A stretch of 64,000 nucleotides of DNA from Undibacterium umbellatum (GTDB lineage Bacteria; Pseudomonadota; Gammaproteobacteria; Burkholderiales; Burkholderiaceae_D). Made by a program: the position numbers and the translations under genes. Positions 27,351-36,872 of this stretch are shown here, in pieces. Under the pieces are notes generated by a model. The model saw only the letters and a program-made list of their open reading frames with translations. It made no database searches and had not been told where the DNA came from. The stretch is taken from assembly GCF_014284125.1 (NCBI RefSeq), contig NZ_JACOFX010000009.1:62001-126000 (forward strand), read 5' to 3'. How positions within the stretch are numbered: the stretch's first letter is position 1; each line of letters starts with the position of its first letter.

Positions 27351-29426
27351 ATGTCACGTACCCTGATTTCTCTCGCTCTTGCCAGCCTGTTTACAAATAT
27401 GCTGGCAACACCCGCCCTTGCACAAAATGCAAGTTCTGGAACTGACAGCACGGTCGCTGCGCACAAACTGCAATCTGGCATAGACTTGCAGTGGATAGAC
27501 AAGTCCGTCAGACCTCAGGATGATTTTTACCTGCATATGTCCGGCAAGTGGCTGGCAACTGCTGAGATACCGGCGGACCGTGGCCGTTTTGGTTCATTTG
27601 ACCAGTTGCGTGATCTCTCTGAGCAAAGGTCTTATGACATCATCCAGACCCTGGCTGCGAATAAGCAGCTCGCCGCTGGTTCAAACCAGAAAAAAATTGC
27701 TGATCTGTTCAATAGCTTCATGGATGAGGCTCGTGCAAATGCACTTGATATCAAGCCATTGCAAGGCCATTTCGCCCGCATTGATGCACTCACAGACAAG
27801 GCAAAACTGCCCACCTTGATGGCAGAACTCAGTAAACTGGGCGTGAACATGCCCGTTGCGATCGGCATTAATCAGGATGCGCGTGACTCTAGCCGGTACG
27901 CGGTATATCTGAACCAGAATGGCCTGACCATGCCAGACCGTGACTATTATCTGAAGCAGGATGATGCCAAGTTGCAGGGTTTCCGCGAAGCCTATCTCAA
28001 GCATCTGGAAAAAATGCTGGGCATGAGTGGGCAGGCCAAGCCTGAACAGGGGGCCGCAGCCATCATGGCGCTCGAAACCGAGATTGCCAAGGTGCAGTGG
28101 ACCAAGGTAGAAAACCGTAACCCAGTCAAAACCTATAACAAGGCAGACCTGAAACAGCTTGAGCAATTACTACCTGGCTTTGACTGGGCCGCCTATTTCA
28201 GCGCCAATGGCATGGCAGGCAAAATGGATTATGTCATCGTGCGTCAGCCTGAATTTTTCAGCGGCCTGGGCAAGATCATCGCCGCCACGCCGCTCGATAA
28301 CTGGAAGACTTACCTGAAATGGCAAACCCTGAATGCCTACGCGCCTTTCCTCAGCCAGCGTTTCGTCGATCAGGATTTTGAATTTTCCAGCAAGACCTTG
28401 CGCAGCGTCCCTGCTAACCAGGTACGCTGGAAGCGCGGCGTCGGCCGTGTGGAAGAAGCCCTGTCAGAAGCACTGGGGCAATTGTATGTAGAAAAATACT
28501 TCCCTCCTGAGAACAAGGCGCGCATGCAAACCATGGTCAACAATTTGATGTTGGCCTATAAGCAAAGTATAGAAACCCTGAGCTGGATGAGCCCTGAAAC
28601 CAAGAAAGAAGCGCTGGCAAAACTGGCCAAATTCAATCCCAAGATAGGTTACCCGGATAAATGGCGTGACTATAGCAAGCTGGACATCGCCAAGGATGAT
28701 CTGGTCGGCAATATCATACGTGGCCGCGAGCATGAATATCAGCGTCAGTTGGCAAAACTGGGCAAGCCTGTCAGCCGCACTGACTGGGGCATGAGTCCGC
28801 AAACCGTGAACGCTTATTACAATTCACGCCAGAATGAAATTGTCTTCCCGGCAGCGATATTGCAGCCACCTTTCTTTAATGTGGCAGCCGATGACGCCGT
28901 CAATTATGGTGGCATAGGTGCCGTCATAGGGCATGAAATCAGCCATGGTTTTGATGATTCTGGCAGCCAGTCAGATGGCGACGGTAATTTGCGTGACTGG
29001 TGGACCAAGGATGACAAGGCCAATTTTGGTAAACTGACGGCAGCCATGATCGCCCAATACAATGCCTATAGCCCGCTACCTGGCTACAAAGTTAACGGCG
29101 CGCTGACCCTGGGTGAGAATATTGCTGACAATTCAGGCTTATCGATTGCCTACAAGGCCTATCAGATTTCACTGGGCGGCAAACCTGCTCCCGTGATTGA
29201 TGGCTACACTGGCAACCAGCGCGTCTTCATGGGTTGGGCACAAGTCTGGCGTGGCAAGTCACGCGACGGCGAAACCATACTCAGAGTGAATACTGACCCA
29301 CATTCACCCTCCATGTTCCGTGGTAATGGCCCGCTGGTGAATCTGCCAGAATTCTATTCTGCCTTTGGTGTCAAGGAAGGTGACAAGATGTATGTCGCGC
29401 CAGAAAAGCGTATCACCATCTGGTAA
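27351..29426 (+). CDS. pepO: M13 family (neprilysin-like) zinc metalloendopeptidase
   Basis: 691 aa with a signal peptide (cleavage near TPALAQ, residue 25), so it is periplasmic or secreted. The zinc motif HEISH is at 528-532 (VIGHEISHGFDDSG), with the third ligand in GENIADNSG and the C-terminal substrate-binding region NTDPHSPSMFRGNGPL. The N-terminal part shows the M13 opener (VRPQDDFYLHMSGKWL). Members degrade peptides up to about 40 residues. The start has AGGA 6-7 nt upstream. It is a single gene with a hairpin after the stop. Confidence 0.94.
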   Translation: MSRTLISLALASLFTNMLATPALAQNASSGTDSTVAAHKLQSGIDLQWIDKSVRPQDDFYLHMSGKWLATAEIPADRGRFGSFDQLRDLSEQRSYDIIQTLAANKQLAAGSNQKKIADLFNSFMDEARANALDIKPLQGHFARIDALTDKAKLPTLMAELSKLGVNMPVAIGINQDARDSSRYAVYLNQNGLTMPDRDYYLKQDDAKLQGFREAYLKHLEKMLGMSGQAKPEQGAAAIMALETEIAKVQWTKVENRNPVKTYNKADLKQLEQLLPGFDWAAYFSANGMAGKMDYVIVRQPEFFSGLGKIIAATPLDNWKTYLKWQTLNAYAPFLSQRFVDQDFEFSSKTLRSVPANQVRWKRGVGRVEEALSEALGQLYVEKYFPPENKARMQTMVNNLMLAYKQSIETLSWMSPETKKEALAKLAKFNPKIGYPDKWRDYSKLDIAKDDLVGNIIRGREHEYQRQLAKLGKPVSRTDWGMSPQTVNAYYNSRQNEIVFPAAILQPPFFNVAADDAVNYGGIGAVIGHEISHGFDDSGSQSDGDGNLRDWWTKDDKANFGKLTAAMIAQYNAYSPLPGYKVNGALTLGENIADNSGLSIAYKAYQISLGGKPAPVIDGYTGNQRVFMGWAQVWRGKSRDGETILRVNTDPHSPSMFRGNGPLVNLPEFYSAFGVKEGDKMYVAPEKRITIW

Positions 29427-29439
29427 CTAAAAATCAAGC

Positions 29440-29464
29440 AAAGGGAGCAAGGAACGCTCCCTTT
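29440..29464 (+). terminator. Probable terminator of the M13 peptidase gene
   Basis: AAAGGGAGC (29440-29448) and GCTCCCTTT (29456-29464) with a 7-nt loop, 13 nt after the stop. The T-tail is short, so strength is uncertain. Confidence 0.6.
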
Positions 29465-29626
29465 ATTGAGAAGAAAACCATAAGATCTCCATACTTTCCA
29501 CCAAGCCAATTATTAACAACAGACTTTTACAAAAAACGCGCTGAAGCTTATCAGTGTCGCAATGACGACACGGCCTGTCTGTGGCAAAATAGCTGGGATT
29601 GAAAATCCATCGATGAAAGCATATTT

Positions 29627-30922
29627 ATGAGTTTTGTACGCCGTATCCAGCAAGATCAGTATGATGTCTATGATAAAGAGGACGTGCATGCTCGCTTACA
29701 TTTCTTCAAGAATCTGCAAACCATCACGAATGCCATTCATTCAACCAGTAATATCGAGCAGATCATGCTTGATTTATCACAAAGCATTTGTGAACTGTTT
29801 GATTGTGAGCGCCTCACTCTATACTCAGTCAATTACAAGAAAAATGCCATAGAATCCAAGGTCAAGACTGGCTTGACCTCATTCAAGGATTTTGCCCTGC
29901 CTATTTCAGAGAAAAGCGTCGCTGGCTTTGTCGCGATGAGCAAACAGACCGTCAATATTCTGAATGTGTATGACGAAGCCGAACTCAGAAAACACTCCCC
30001 AAAACTGGAATTCTTGCGCCGTGTTGATCAACGTACCGGTTTTCGTACCAAGCATATGCTGGTTGGCCCGCTGATTCATGAGCAAAGCAATGAATTGCTG
30101 GGTGTGCTGCAACTGATTAATAACCGCAATGACTGCCAGTTCCCGCCATTGCTGGAAGAAGGCTTCAAATACCTGCGCAATACCCTGGCTGTCGCCTTTG
30201 CCCAGCGCCTGATGTCACCGCAGGTCATCCATACCAAGTTTGATTCACTGATCAAATCGTCGATACTGTCCATACCTGAACTGGGCCTGGCCGCGCGTGC
30301 AGCCCGCCGCAAGGGTGTCGATGTGGAAGAAATCCTGATTGATGAATTTGAAGTCAGCCCTGCTGATATAGGTAATTCTCTGGCGACTTTCTTTGAATGT
30401 GAATACCAGCCATTTAAAGAAGACCGACCACGCCCTGAAGCGTTGAAAAACTTCAAGCGTGCCTATGTCGAAGACCATCACTGGCTGATCCTGGAAGAAA
30501 ATGCAGACAGTCTGCTTGTCATGACGACCGACCCTGAACGCGTCATGGCTTCGCGCATTGTTCATAGCCTCTTTCCTATTGCAAAAATCCAGTATTGCGT
30601 GACGACGCAAAAAGAGTTCAGGCAAACCGTAGATCAGTTCTTTGGCGATGCAGAAAATCTTGCTGCAGTAGCTGAGCAAAACGTTCAGGATGCGATAGAT
30701 ACCGTGTCTGCATCTGAAAAAGCTTTGCTGGCGCAAGTCCGGGAAACCATACAGGAGGCTTTTGCCAAAAATCACCCTGAATTCCAGATCGATGTGCGTT
30801 CGCGCGAAGATAAAACCGTTAGTCGCATGCACAAGGACGGTTCAGTGCAACGCATTGCTGGCCAGGTCATCGTGGATTTCCATGTCGATTTCCTCGATAC
30901 CGGGATGAATACAGCTGCATAA
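29627..30922 (+). CDS. GAF domain plus T2SSE-N (MshEN-like) domain protein, no ATPase
   Basis: 431 aa, cytoplasmic. A GAF domain (about 25-195: ICELFDCERLTLYSVN, VGPLIHEQSNELLGVLQLIN) is followed by a segment resembling the N-terminal domain of type II secretion/type IV pilus ATPases (about 215-345: VDVEEILIDEFEVSPADIGN, then DSLLVMTTDPERVMASRIV and the terminal VDQFFGD). The PulE-type ATPase that normally follows is absent; instead a 90-residue C-terminal tail of unknown type ends the protein. Such N-domains can bind cyclic di-GMP, so it may be a stand-alone nucleotide sensor; this is inference. A bidirectional terminator overlaps its stop codon. Confidence 0.75.
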   Translation: MSFVRRIQQDQYDVYDKEDVHARLHFFKNLQTITNAIHSTSNIEQIMLDLSQSICELFDCERLTLYSVNYKKNAIESKVKTGLTSFKDFALPISEKSVAGFVAMSKQTVNILNVYDEAELRKHSPKLEFLRRVDQRTGFRTKHMLVGPLIHEQSNELLGVLQLINNRNDCQFPPLLEEGFKYLRNTLAVAFAQRLMSPQVIHTKFDSLIKSSILSIPELGLAARAARRKGVDVEEILIDEFEVSPADIGNSLATFFECEYQPFKEDRPRPEALKNFKRAYVEDHHWLILEENADSLLVMTTDPERVMASRIVHSLFPIAKIQYCVTTQKEFRQTVDQFFGDAENLAAVAEQNVQDAIDTVSASEKALLAQVRETIQEAFAKNHPEFQIDVRSREDKTVSRMHKDGSVQRIAGQVIVDFHVDFLDTGMNTAA

Positions 30923-30949
30923 AAAAACGCCACTTAGTGGCGTTTTTTT
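30921..30949. terminator. Bidirectional intrinsic terminator between convergent genes
   Basis: Stem ACGCCAC/GTGGCGT (30927-30933 with 30937-30943) flanked by seven A and seven T. It ends the GAF gene on the plus strand and the DUF928-like gene on the minus strand. Confidence 0.88.
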
Positions 30950-30957
30950 ATGGTAGC

Positions 30958-31812
30958 TCAGGGTGCGGTTTCAGACATTTTTTGCAAGTCGGGGCGCTGT
31001 TTTGCGATCAATTGCCATACTTGCCTGGCCTCGGTGAAGGCGCGCTTGCCTTGCAACATGGCCGCATACATGACCCACTCTTCCACTGCCGCAGCGTCTG
31101 CAGGTTTCAGATCGTTAAGGGTAGCGATCTCTGCCTTGCTGGCCAGTTTAAATTCTGCCTTGGCTGTACTGGTCTTGCCATCCTTGGCTGAAACATAGCT
31201 GACTTGCCAGCGGTAAGTTGCCCCATCTTCCAGCTTCACTTTCTCTGGCAACTGCCAGTTATTCTCTCTGATTTTTTCGCTGAAAATAAGTTTTTCATCC
31301 ATGTCGTGGATGCTGATATCAAATTCTGCCGCCTCTGCGGATATCCAGTTGAATACCGGACGGCTGCCCATCAATAAAGAATTGTTTTCTGGCGTAACGG
31401 CAACAATACGTGGTGGCAGTTGGCGCATGCGTACCGCACCGGCAATCACGTTGCTGGTTTCTGCGGCGCGCACCAGTTTTTCTGCCATGGGTTTAACCAC
31501 GGCTTTTTGTCCTTGTACACTGACGACACCATCTTTCTCTACTGTGACGGTAGCAGGCCCAGTCAGCTGATATACCGCACGTGTGGCATACAGGGACAAT
31601 GAAGCCTTGGCACCTGCATCCAGCGTGATTTGCATTTTAGGTTGCAGGTAGGCCAGCAGTTGCAATTTAGAGCTGACCCCATTGACTTCCATCTTGCCAT
31701 TTCCCTGCACATCCAGAACCATACCCAGAGCAGCTTGTGCATGTGCTTGCCCGCTGATAAGCGCAAACACCGTCATTGATATCGCCAACCAACTACGCAT
31801 TATTGTCTTCAT
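30958..31812 (-). CDS. Exported DUF928-like protein, last gene of the TPS/CHAT operon
   Basis: 284 aa with a signal peptide (cleavage near AHAQA). An N-terminal FecR/LysM-like beta region is followed by a C-terminal half that lines up with DUF928 in pattern: VTPENNSLL, RPVFNW, an Ig-like strand, GATYRWQVSY and a helical tail (EEWVMYAAMLQGKRAFTEAR). AAGG lies 8 nt before the ATG at 31812, which is preferred over 31818. It lies about 20 nt after the CHASE2 gene and ends the operon before a bidirectional terminator. The DUF928 link is by eye only; function unknown, probably periplasmic. Confidence 0.6.
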   Translation of the reverse strand: MKTIMRSWLAISMTVFALISGQAHAQAALGMVLDVQGNGKMEVNGVSSKLQLLAYLQPKMQITLDAGAKASLSLYATRAVYQLTGPATVTVEKDGVVSVQGQKAVVKPMAEKLVRAAETSNVIAGAVRMRQLPPRIVAVTPENNSLLMGSRPVFNWISAEAAEFDISIHDMDEKLIFSEKIRENNWQLPEKVKLEDGATYRWQVSYVSAKDGKTSTAKAEFKLASKAEIATLNDLKPADAAAVEEWVMYAAMLQGKRAFTEARQVWQLIAKQRPDLQKMSETAP

Positions 31813-31832
31813 CTTCATTACCTTCCAAAATT

Positions 31833-33659
31833 TTATGCCAACAAAGGTTGCCAGCCATACACGGCTATGGCAGAGCGGCCCTTGAGATTTTTATCGCCCA
31901 GAGCAATCAAGGCATCTGCTTCTGCCAGACTGGCGAGCACCGTCGCCGAACAAACGACAGGATACCCTACATCCTTGCACAAGCCTTCGATCCTCGCCGC
32001 TGTGTTGACGGTATCACCAATTGCGGTATATTCATGTCGTTCGGCTGAGCCGACCTGGCCAATCACCGCATCCCCGGCGTGCAGGCCTATGCCTATCTGC
32101 AAACTAGCCTTGCCTTCTGCCTGCAATTCCTCATTCAAAATGCTGAGCGCGGCCAGCATGTCACGCGAAGCATTGAAGGCATTTTGCGCAGGATTGTCCA
32201 GTTTTTGAGGAGCCCCAAAAAAAGCCATCAAGCCATCACCAATAAATTTATCGATGGTGCCACCATGATCATGGACAATTTTACTCATGACGGCGAAATA
32301 GCGATTCAAGAGACTGACCACATCCTCTGCCTGTGCATGTTCGCACAGCGTGGTGAAACCGCGTATATCAGAAAACAAGACACAGACGGGCAAACGGCGG
32401 CTTTGCGAAGTCTGATCGATCCGCCCTTCAACTATTTCCTGCATGACTGCCGGGCTGACGCGCCCAGAAAATGCCTTGCTCAGGCGCTGCTTGTCGACAT
32501 AGTGCTGCCAGGCTTGCCAGGCTGAGCTACTCCCAAAAGCCAGCAAACCCGTCAACAAGACAGCGGTGGGCGGTAACCAGAAATCATATTGCATGGCGAT
32601 AGTGCTAGCCAAGAGCAAACCCAAGGTTGCCATGACAAAGACCATCATTTTGATGCGTATGCTGCGCCCCAGCCAGAACAGCGCAAACAAGCCTGACAAG
32701 ACAAACAAACTGACCATGCTGGCTTGCTGCAACAGTCGCTGGTTCAAGATGCTGCGCAATAACTGCGCATGAGCCAGCACACCGGGATTGGGATCATTTA
32801 CAGGCAGCCAGGCAGCCAAAGATACTGGCAAATCCACCAGGTCAGTGGCATCCATGGTAGCCCCCAGCAAGACGACTTTGCCGCCAAAGCGCTGCTGCAA
32901 TTCGGCCACTTTGCCTTGTTGCGCGAGTTTCAACACCTCTTGCAAGGGCACATAGTTGTAGCGTGCGCCCAGGCGATAATTGATGAGGCCAGACCAGTCC
33001 TGACGCACGCCCGCAGCTGCTGCGATTTCTGTCGCCAGGCCGCGAGCCATGCGGTCTGGCTGACAATCAGCCCCTGGGAAACGGCGTATGCGCTGGTCGC
33101 TATCCCGACAAAACTCTGCCGAAGCCACGGCCTGAAACTGATCGCCCTGCATCCCCAGCACTGCGGCATAGTCAAGCTGGATGTTGCGAAAATGTGCGTG
33201 CTTCAAGTCCCATACCTTGGCGACCACGACGGGCGTTGTTTGTATGGTTTCCAGCATTCCAGTCAACAAGGTTTTATGAAAATCCTGGGCATCCTTTCGT
33301 GTTGAGACCAGGGTATCAAAGCGTTTTTCTGGCAGACTCAAATCCATGCCGATCACCTTGGCTCCGGCCTGATTCATGAGCTTTAAAAATTTGGCCAGAT
33401 GAATGTGGTTCAAGCTCAGCGGTTCGTCCACTTCATCCAGAAAGGCTTCATCTATACCGACCACAACAGGGTCTATCTTTATCTGCTGGGGAAAATATTC
33501 ACGGGAAAACTTGAACTGCAGGTCAAGGATTTTATTATCAACCACATGTACTGCCGGCAGATGTAGAAAGACTATTGCCAGCACCAGCAGCATCAACAAG
33601 CCCAGCACTTGCAACAAGCGTGGCGTGAAGAATTGTGGCAGGGATGGAGTCTTGATCAT
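31833..33659 (-). CDS. CHASE2-domain adenylate cyclase (class III)
   Basis: 608 aa inner-membrane sensor enzyme. A transmembrane helix (about 14-33) leads to an extracytoplasmic CHASE2 domain (about 40-315, including IDPVVVGIDEAFLDEV and GKVVLLGATMDATDL), three more membrane helices (about 320-395), then a class III cyclase domain. Both metal-binding aspartates are present: Asp431 in FSDIRGFT and Asp475 in FIGDGLMAFFG. The adenine-selecting Lys (DKFIGD) and Asp (AIGDTVN) and the transition-state Asn/Arg (NTAARIEGL) are present, so cAMP production is likely. It lies 21 nt after the FHA gene and 20 nt before the DUF928-like gene. Confidence 0.9.
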   Translation of the reverse strand: MIKTPSLPQFFTPRLLQVLGLLMLLVLAIVFLHLPAVHVVDNKILDLQFKFSREYFPQQIKIDPVVVGIDEAFLDEVDEPLSLNHIHLAKFLKLMNQAGAKVIGMDLSLPEKRFDTLVSTRKDAQDFHKTLLTGMLETIQTTPVVVAKVWDLKHAHFRNIQLDYAAVLGMQGDQFQAVASAEFCRDSDQRIRRFPGADCQPDRMARGLATEIAAAAGVRQDWSGLINYRLGARYNYVPLQEVLKLAQQGKVAELQQRFGGKVVLLGATMDATDLVDLPVSLAAWLPVNDPNPGVLAHAQLLRSILNQRLLQQASMVSLFVLSGLFALFWLGRSIRIKMMVFVMATLGLLLASTIAMQYDFWLPPTAVLLTGLLAFGSSSAWQAWQHYVDKQRLSKAFSGRVSPAVMQEIVEGRIDQTSQSRRLPVCVLFSDIRGFTTLCEHAQAEDVVSLLNRYFAVMSKIVHDHGGTIDKFIGDGLMAFFGAPQKLDNPAQNAFNASRDMLAALSILNEELQAEGKASLQIGIGLHAGDAVIGQVGSAERHEYTAIGDTVNTAARIEGLCKDVGYPVVCSATVLASLAEADALIALGDKNLKGRSAIAVYGWQPLLA

Positions 33660-33680
33660 GTCAGTTCAGCTTACCAGCAA

Positions 33681-36600
33681 TCAAGGTCTTAACAGACTGG
33701 TGGCACCAGGCATTATTCCGCCGCGCCCGACAGTACTCAGGGAACTTCCACCACCAACCCGGCACAAATCAGTCAGCAGGTCTCCCAGATCATAGGCTTG
33801 CGCCGTCAGATTCAACAGACTGGCGGAAAAATCGACTTGTGGACTACTCAGCCTGATAACACCGTTCACGCCATCAGGTGCTGCAGCCTGTATCAGGTTT
33901 TTGCCGCTGCCATCAAACTTCTGCAGTGGGCCACCAAGCACCAGTTGATTGCCACTGGCGATGGTCGTGTCCACTTGTATATTAACATTGCCACCACTGC
34001 CAGCCTTGGCTACCGTGTTTGCCTGTATGAAGCCACTACGCAGTATCAGTGCTGGTGCAGTGACACCAATATCCCCACCATTAGCTCCAATGCCACCATT
34101 CCCCGCTTGCATACCAGTGACCGAAGTCGTGATTTGTGAGCGTTCAAGTATGAGTGGCCCCTTGCCCTTGATATTGATGGCACCGCCATTCCCCTGAAAT
34201 GCGCTGGTGCTAATCGTACTGTCTTTCGCCAGCAGGCGATGGGTAAAACTGAGCTGTATATCGCTGGCTGCCACATTGCCACTGGCTGAAGCCGTGATCT
34301 GTGATTGCTGCAATTTGATCTCAGGCGCGTCAACAGCCAGCAGGGTTTTCACTGGCAGCTGACCAGCACTGACCTGAGCAGCATTGCGTATCGACAGCAA
34401 GCCTTGCTCCATACTCAGGCTTTCATTCGCCTTGATATTAATATTACCGGTATAGCCGCTGGAACCAGCACCCGCTTCTGAACTGATGATGGCATTGCTG
34501 TCCAGCCGGATTTTATCTGCACTCACATTCACTTCACCAGCCTTGCCTTTGGCATAGGCGCTCGACGAAATTTGCGCAGCATTGCTCATTTGCAGTTGCT
34601 TTCCAGTGACGTTCACCGTACCGGCATTTCCCGCTGATCTGCTGGTATATTCATCACCTGCATTGGCACTGCTGAATATCCCGGTGTTCAATGTCTGCAC
34701 ATTGCCAACTTCGCCCTTGACGGCATTGCCTGGCTCTCCATCCAGCTTGATGCTGCCAGCATTCACTTTGACGGCGCCAGCCGAACCAGTAGTATAACTA
34801 ACGGTCGCAGACGATATCTGACCGCCATCCTTCAATGACAGATCACCTGAAACATTGACATCAACATTTCCAGCATTCCCTTGAGCCTGGGTACCTGCAT
34901 CGCTATAAATACCAGTTGCAACTCCCTTGCCATCGACATCCAGACTTGCAGTATCGATATTGACACTGCCGCCATTGCCAACAAAACGGGTGGCCGAAGA
35001 AATTCTTGCCCCCGCTTGCATTTGGATAGTCTGGCTTGCTTTGACTGCAATACTGCCAGCGTTACCCACACCTATGGTCTCTGCCATGATACCGCTGCCA
35101 TTTCCATACAAGTCCAAGGTTTTGGCCGACACATGAATGAAGCCACTATTGCCGCGCGTATACGTAGTCGTCGATATGCGCCCTCCAGCGATGATAGATA
35201 ACTTTTCAGCAACGCTGACGTCAATGTCGCCGCCGTTACCACCACGAAAACTGGCAGCGGTGCGGAAATCACCGGCATCACTATAAATACCAGCTTCCAG
35301 TCCCTGCCCATCTATATGCAGGCTATTGCCAGTAAATTTGATTTTTCCAGCCTGGCCAGTGTCAAATGCCGATGTCGCAATACCGCCCTCAGACAGGATG
35401 CTGGTGGCACCACTGATATTCACATTCAGATTGCCCGCATTGCCAGCGCCACCAGAAATACTGTTAATGCCGGTAGAAACTGCATTGCCGTTAATCAGCA
35501 ATTCTGCGGCATTAAGCTTGATATCGGCACCCTTCCCTGCGGAGTAGGTCGCTGTCGATATCTGCGCGCTATTGAGGATGCTCAATTTACCCTTGGCGCT
35601 TACCTCAATGTTACCGGCATTACCTGTCCCGCTATTAGTGGTACTCAAGAAACCAGTCGATGGCCCGTTAGCCTCTGCGCCATCAAGCAAAATCTCGTTG
35701 GCGCTGACGCGCACATTACCACCATTGCCCGCCGTGTAAGTCGATGAAGAAACAAGCGCACCGTTCAGAACTGCGAGTTTACCAGTCACATTGATATCGA
35801 GATTACCAGCATGACCACTATCCTCATTGGTCTGGCTGAAAATCCCGCTGAGCCTGCCCTGGCCATTCATATTGACAGCGCCAGCATCTATTTTGATCGC
35901 TCCTGCATCGCCTGTAGTGAAAGTAGAGGAAGAAATGCGGCCACCATTTTGTATGCTGAGTTGCTGGCTGGCGGCAATCAGCATGTCACCGGATTTGCCA
36001 CCACCTTCTTTGGCGTTGCTGAAAATACCAGTAGGCTGACGATTGTCCTGGGCATCGATCAGAATCTGGCCTGCCTGTATGCGCAACAGATTACCATCCA
36101 CATTGCCATTGACAGTAGCATTGATACTGCCGCCGTTAAGTATGTTCAGGCTGCCATCTGCTTTGGGTAAGTCACCATTGAAGCCAGCCTCAAGCTTGTT
36201 TTTTCCCACGGCGAGCAGGCGCACTGCTGCGCCGGGGACCAGTACAGTGGCGTCGTTAATGCTGATATCGCCTGCGGCAAGTGTCAATGCCTGTTGCGGG
36301 AGCAGGCTCATAATCGCACCATTCTTGATTTCTAGAGCAGCTGAGTTGTTCCCCAGGAAACCAAAAGCTTCAGGTGCCGCGGCTGACAATGTGCTGGCTT
36401 TGGCAGTATCGACATGAAAATTGCCATCAGCGAATTTCACATAATCGGCCGTACTGATGTGCAAACCAGCAGGTACATCAACGGCCGCCCCTGCGCCAAA
36501 GATCACACCAGCAGGATTGATGAAATAAAAATGTGGCTGGCTGCCTGTAGCAGCACTCAACTTCAGCAAACCATTGATATTCGATGCGGTGCCGCCAGTG

Positions 36601-36872
36601 ACGCGTGCTATCACGTTTTGCAAAGCAGTTGTTGTCGTGAAGTTTGCCGACTCACCGCTCTCTATACTGAATTTTTTGAAGCTGTGAAATAAGTTTCCGC
36701 CTTTTGTCGTCCCCAGATTTTGCGGGACGACAAAATTACCGCTGAGATTTTGCACTGCACCGACAGTGCCATCAGTGGTAGCACCCGCCCATGCGCATGC
36801 AGACATGCTTCCAAAAGCCAGCAAGATACTTAATCTGAGCAAGCTCAAGGAGTGTGAACCGACCTTACTCAT
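33681..36872 (-). CDS. Two-partner-secretion exoprotein, filamentous-haemagglutinin N-terminal type
   Basis: 1063 aa, Gly/Asn/Ala/Ser-rich, beta-helical repeats. A signal peptide (cleavage at CAWAG) is followed by the TPS secretion domain (about 35-170) with INPAGVIFG in place of the usual NPNGI. About ten repeats of the form GNAGNxxVxVxGxLxxxxGGxISSxT build the helix. The protein ends with DLCRVGG, SSLSTVGRGGIMP, a Cys and GRGG tail that I recognise from cyanobacterial FHA/S-layer-type exoproteins; no toxin domain is visible. Its ATG overlaps the stop of the CHAT gene by ATGA, with GGGAG 6 nt upstream. The partner transporter is at 39211-40866. Confidence 0.88.
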   Translation of the reverse strand: MSKVGSHSLSLLRLSILLAFGSMSACAWAGATTDGTVGAVQNLSGNFVVPQNLGTTKGGNLFHSFKKFSIESGESANFTTTTALQNVIARVTGGTASNINGLLKLSAATGSQPHFYFINPAGVIFGAGAAVDVPAGLHISTADYVKFADGNFHVDTAKASTLSAAAPEAFGFLGNNSAALEIKNGAIMSLLPQQALTLAAGDISINDATVLVPGAAVRLLAVGKNKLEAGFNGDLPKADGSLNILNGGSINATVNGNVDGNLLRIQAGQILIDAQDNRQPTGIFSNAKEGGGKSGDMLIAASQQLSIQNGGRISSSTFTTGDAGAIKIDAGAVNMNGQGRLSGIFSQTNEDSGHAGNLDINVTGKLAVLNGALVSSSTYTAGNGGNVRVSANEILLDGAEANGPSTGFLSTTNSGTGNAGNIEVSAKGKLSILNSAQISTATYSAGKGADIKLNAAELLINGNAVSTGINSISGGAGNAGNLNVNISGATSILSEGGIATSAFDTGQAGKIKFTGNSLHIDGQGLEAGIYSDAGDFRTAASFRGGNGGDIDVSVAEKLSIIAGGRISTTTYTRGNSGFIHVSAKTLDLYGNGSGIMAETIGVGNAGSIAVKASQTIQMQAGARISSATRFVGNGGSVNIDTASLDVDGKGVATGIYSDAGTQAQGNAGNVDVNVSGDLSLKDGGQISSATVSYTTGSAGAVKVNAGSIKLDGEPGNAVKGEVGNVQTLNTGIFSSANAGDEYTSRSAGNAGTVNVTGKQLQMSNAAQISSSAYAKGKAGEVNVSADKIRLDSNAIISSEAGAGSSGYTGNINIKANESLSMEQGLLSIRNAAQVSAGQLPVKTLLAVDAPEIKLQQSQITASASGNVAASDIQLSFTHRLLAKDSTISTSAFQGNGGAINIKGKGPLILERSQITTSVTGMQAGNGGIGANGGDIGVTAPALILRSGFIQANTVAKAGSGGNVNIQVDTTIASGNQLVLGGPLQKFDGSGKNLIQAAAPDGVNGVIRLSSPQVDFSASLLNLTAQAYDLGDLLTDLCRVGGGSSLSTVGRGGIMPGATSLLRP

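Noticed and set aside
33681..36872. FHA-type protein as a contact-dependent inhibition toxin (CdiA)
   Set aside because: Only 1063 residues, no C-terminal toxin domain or VENN-type motif, and no small immunity gene follows.
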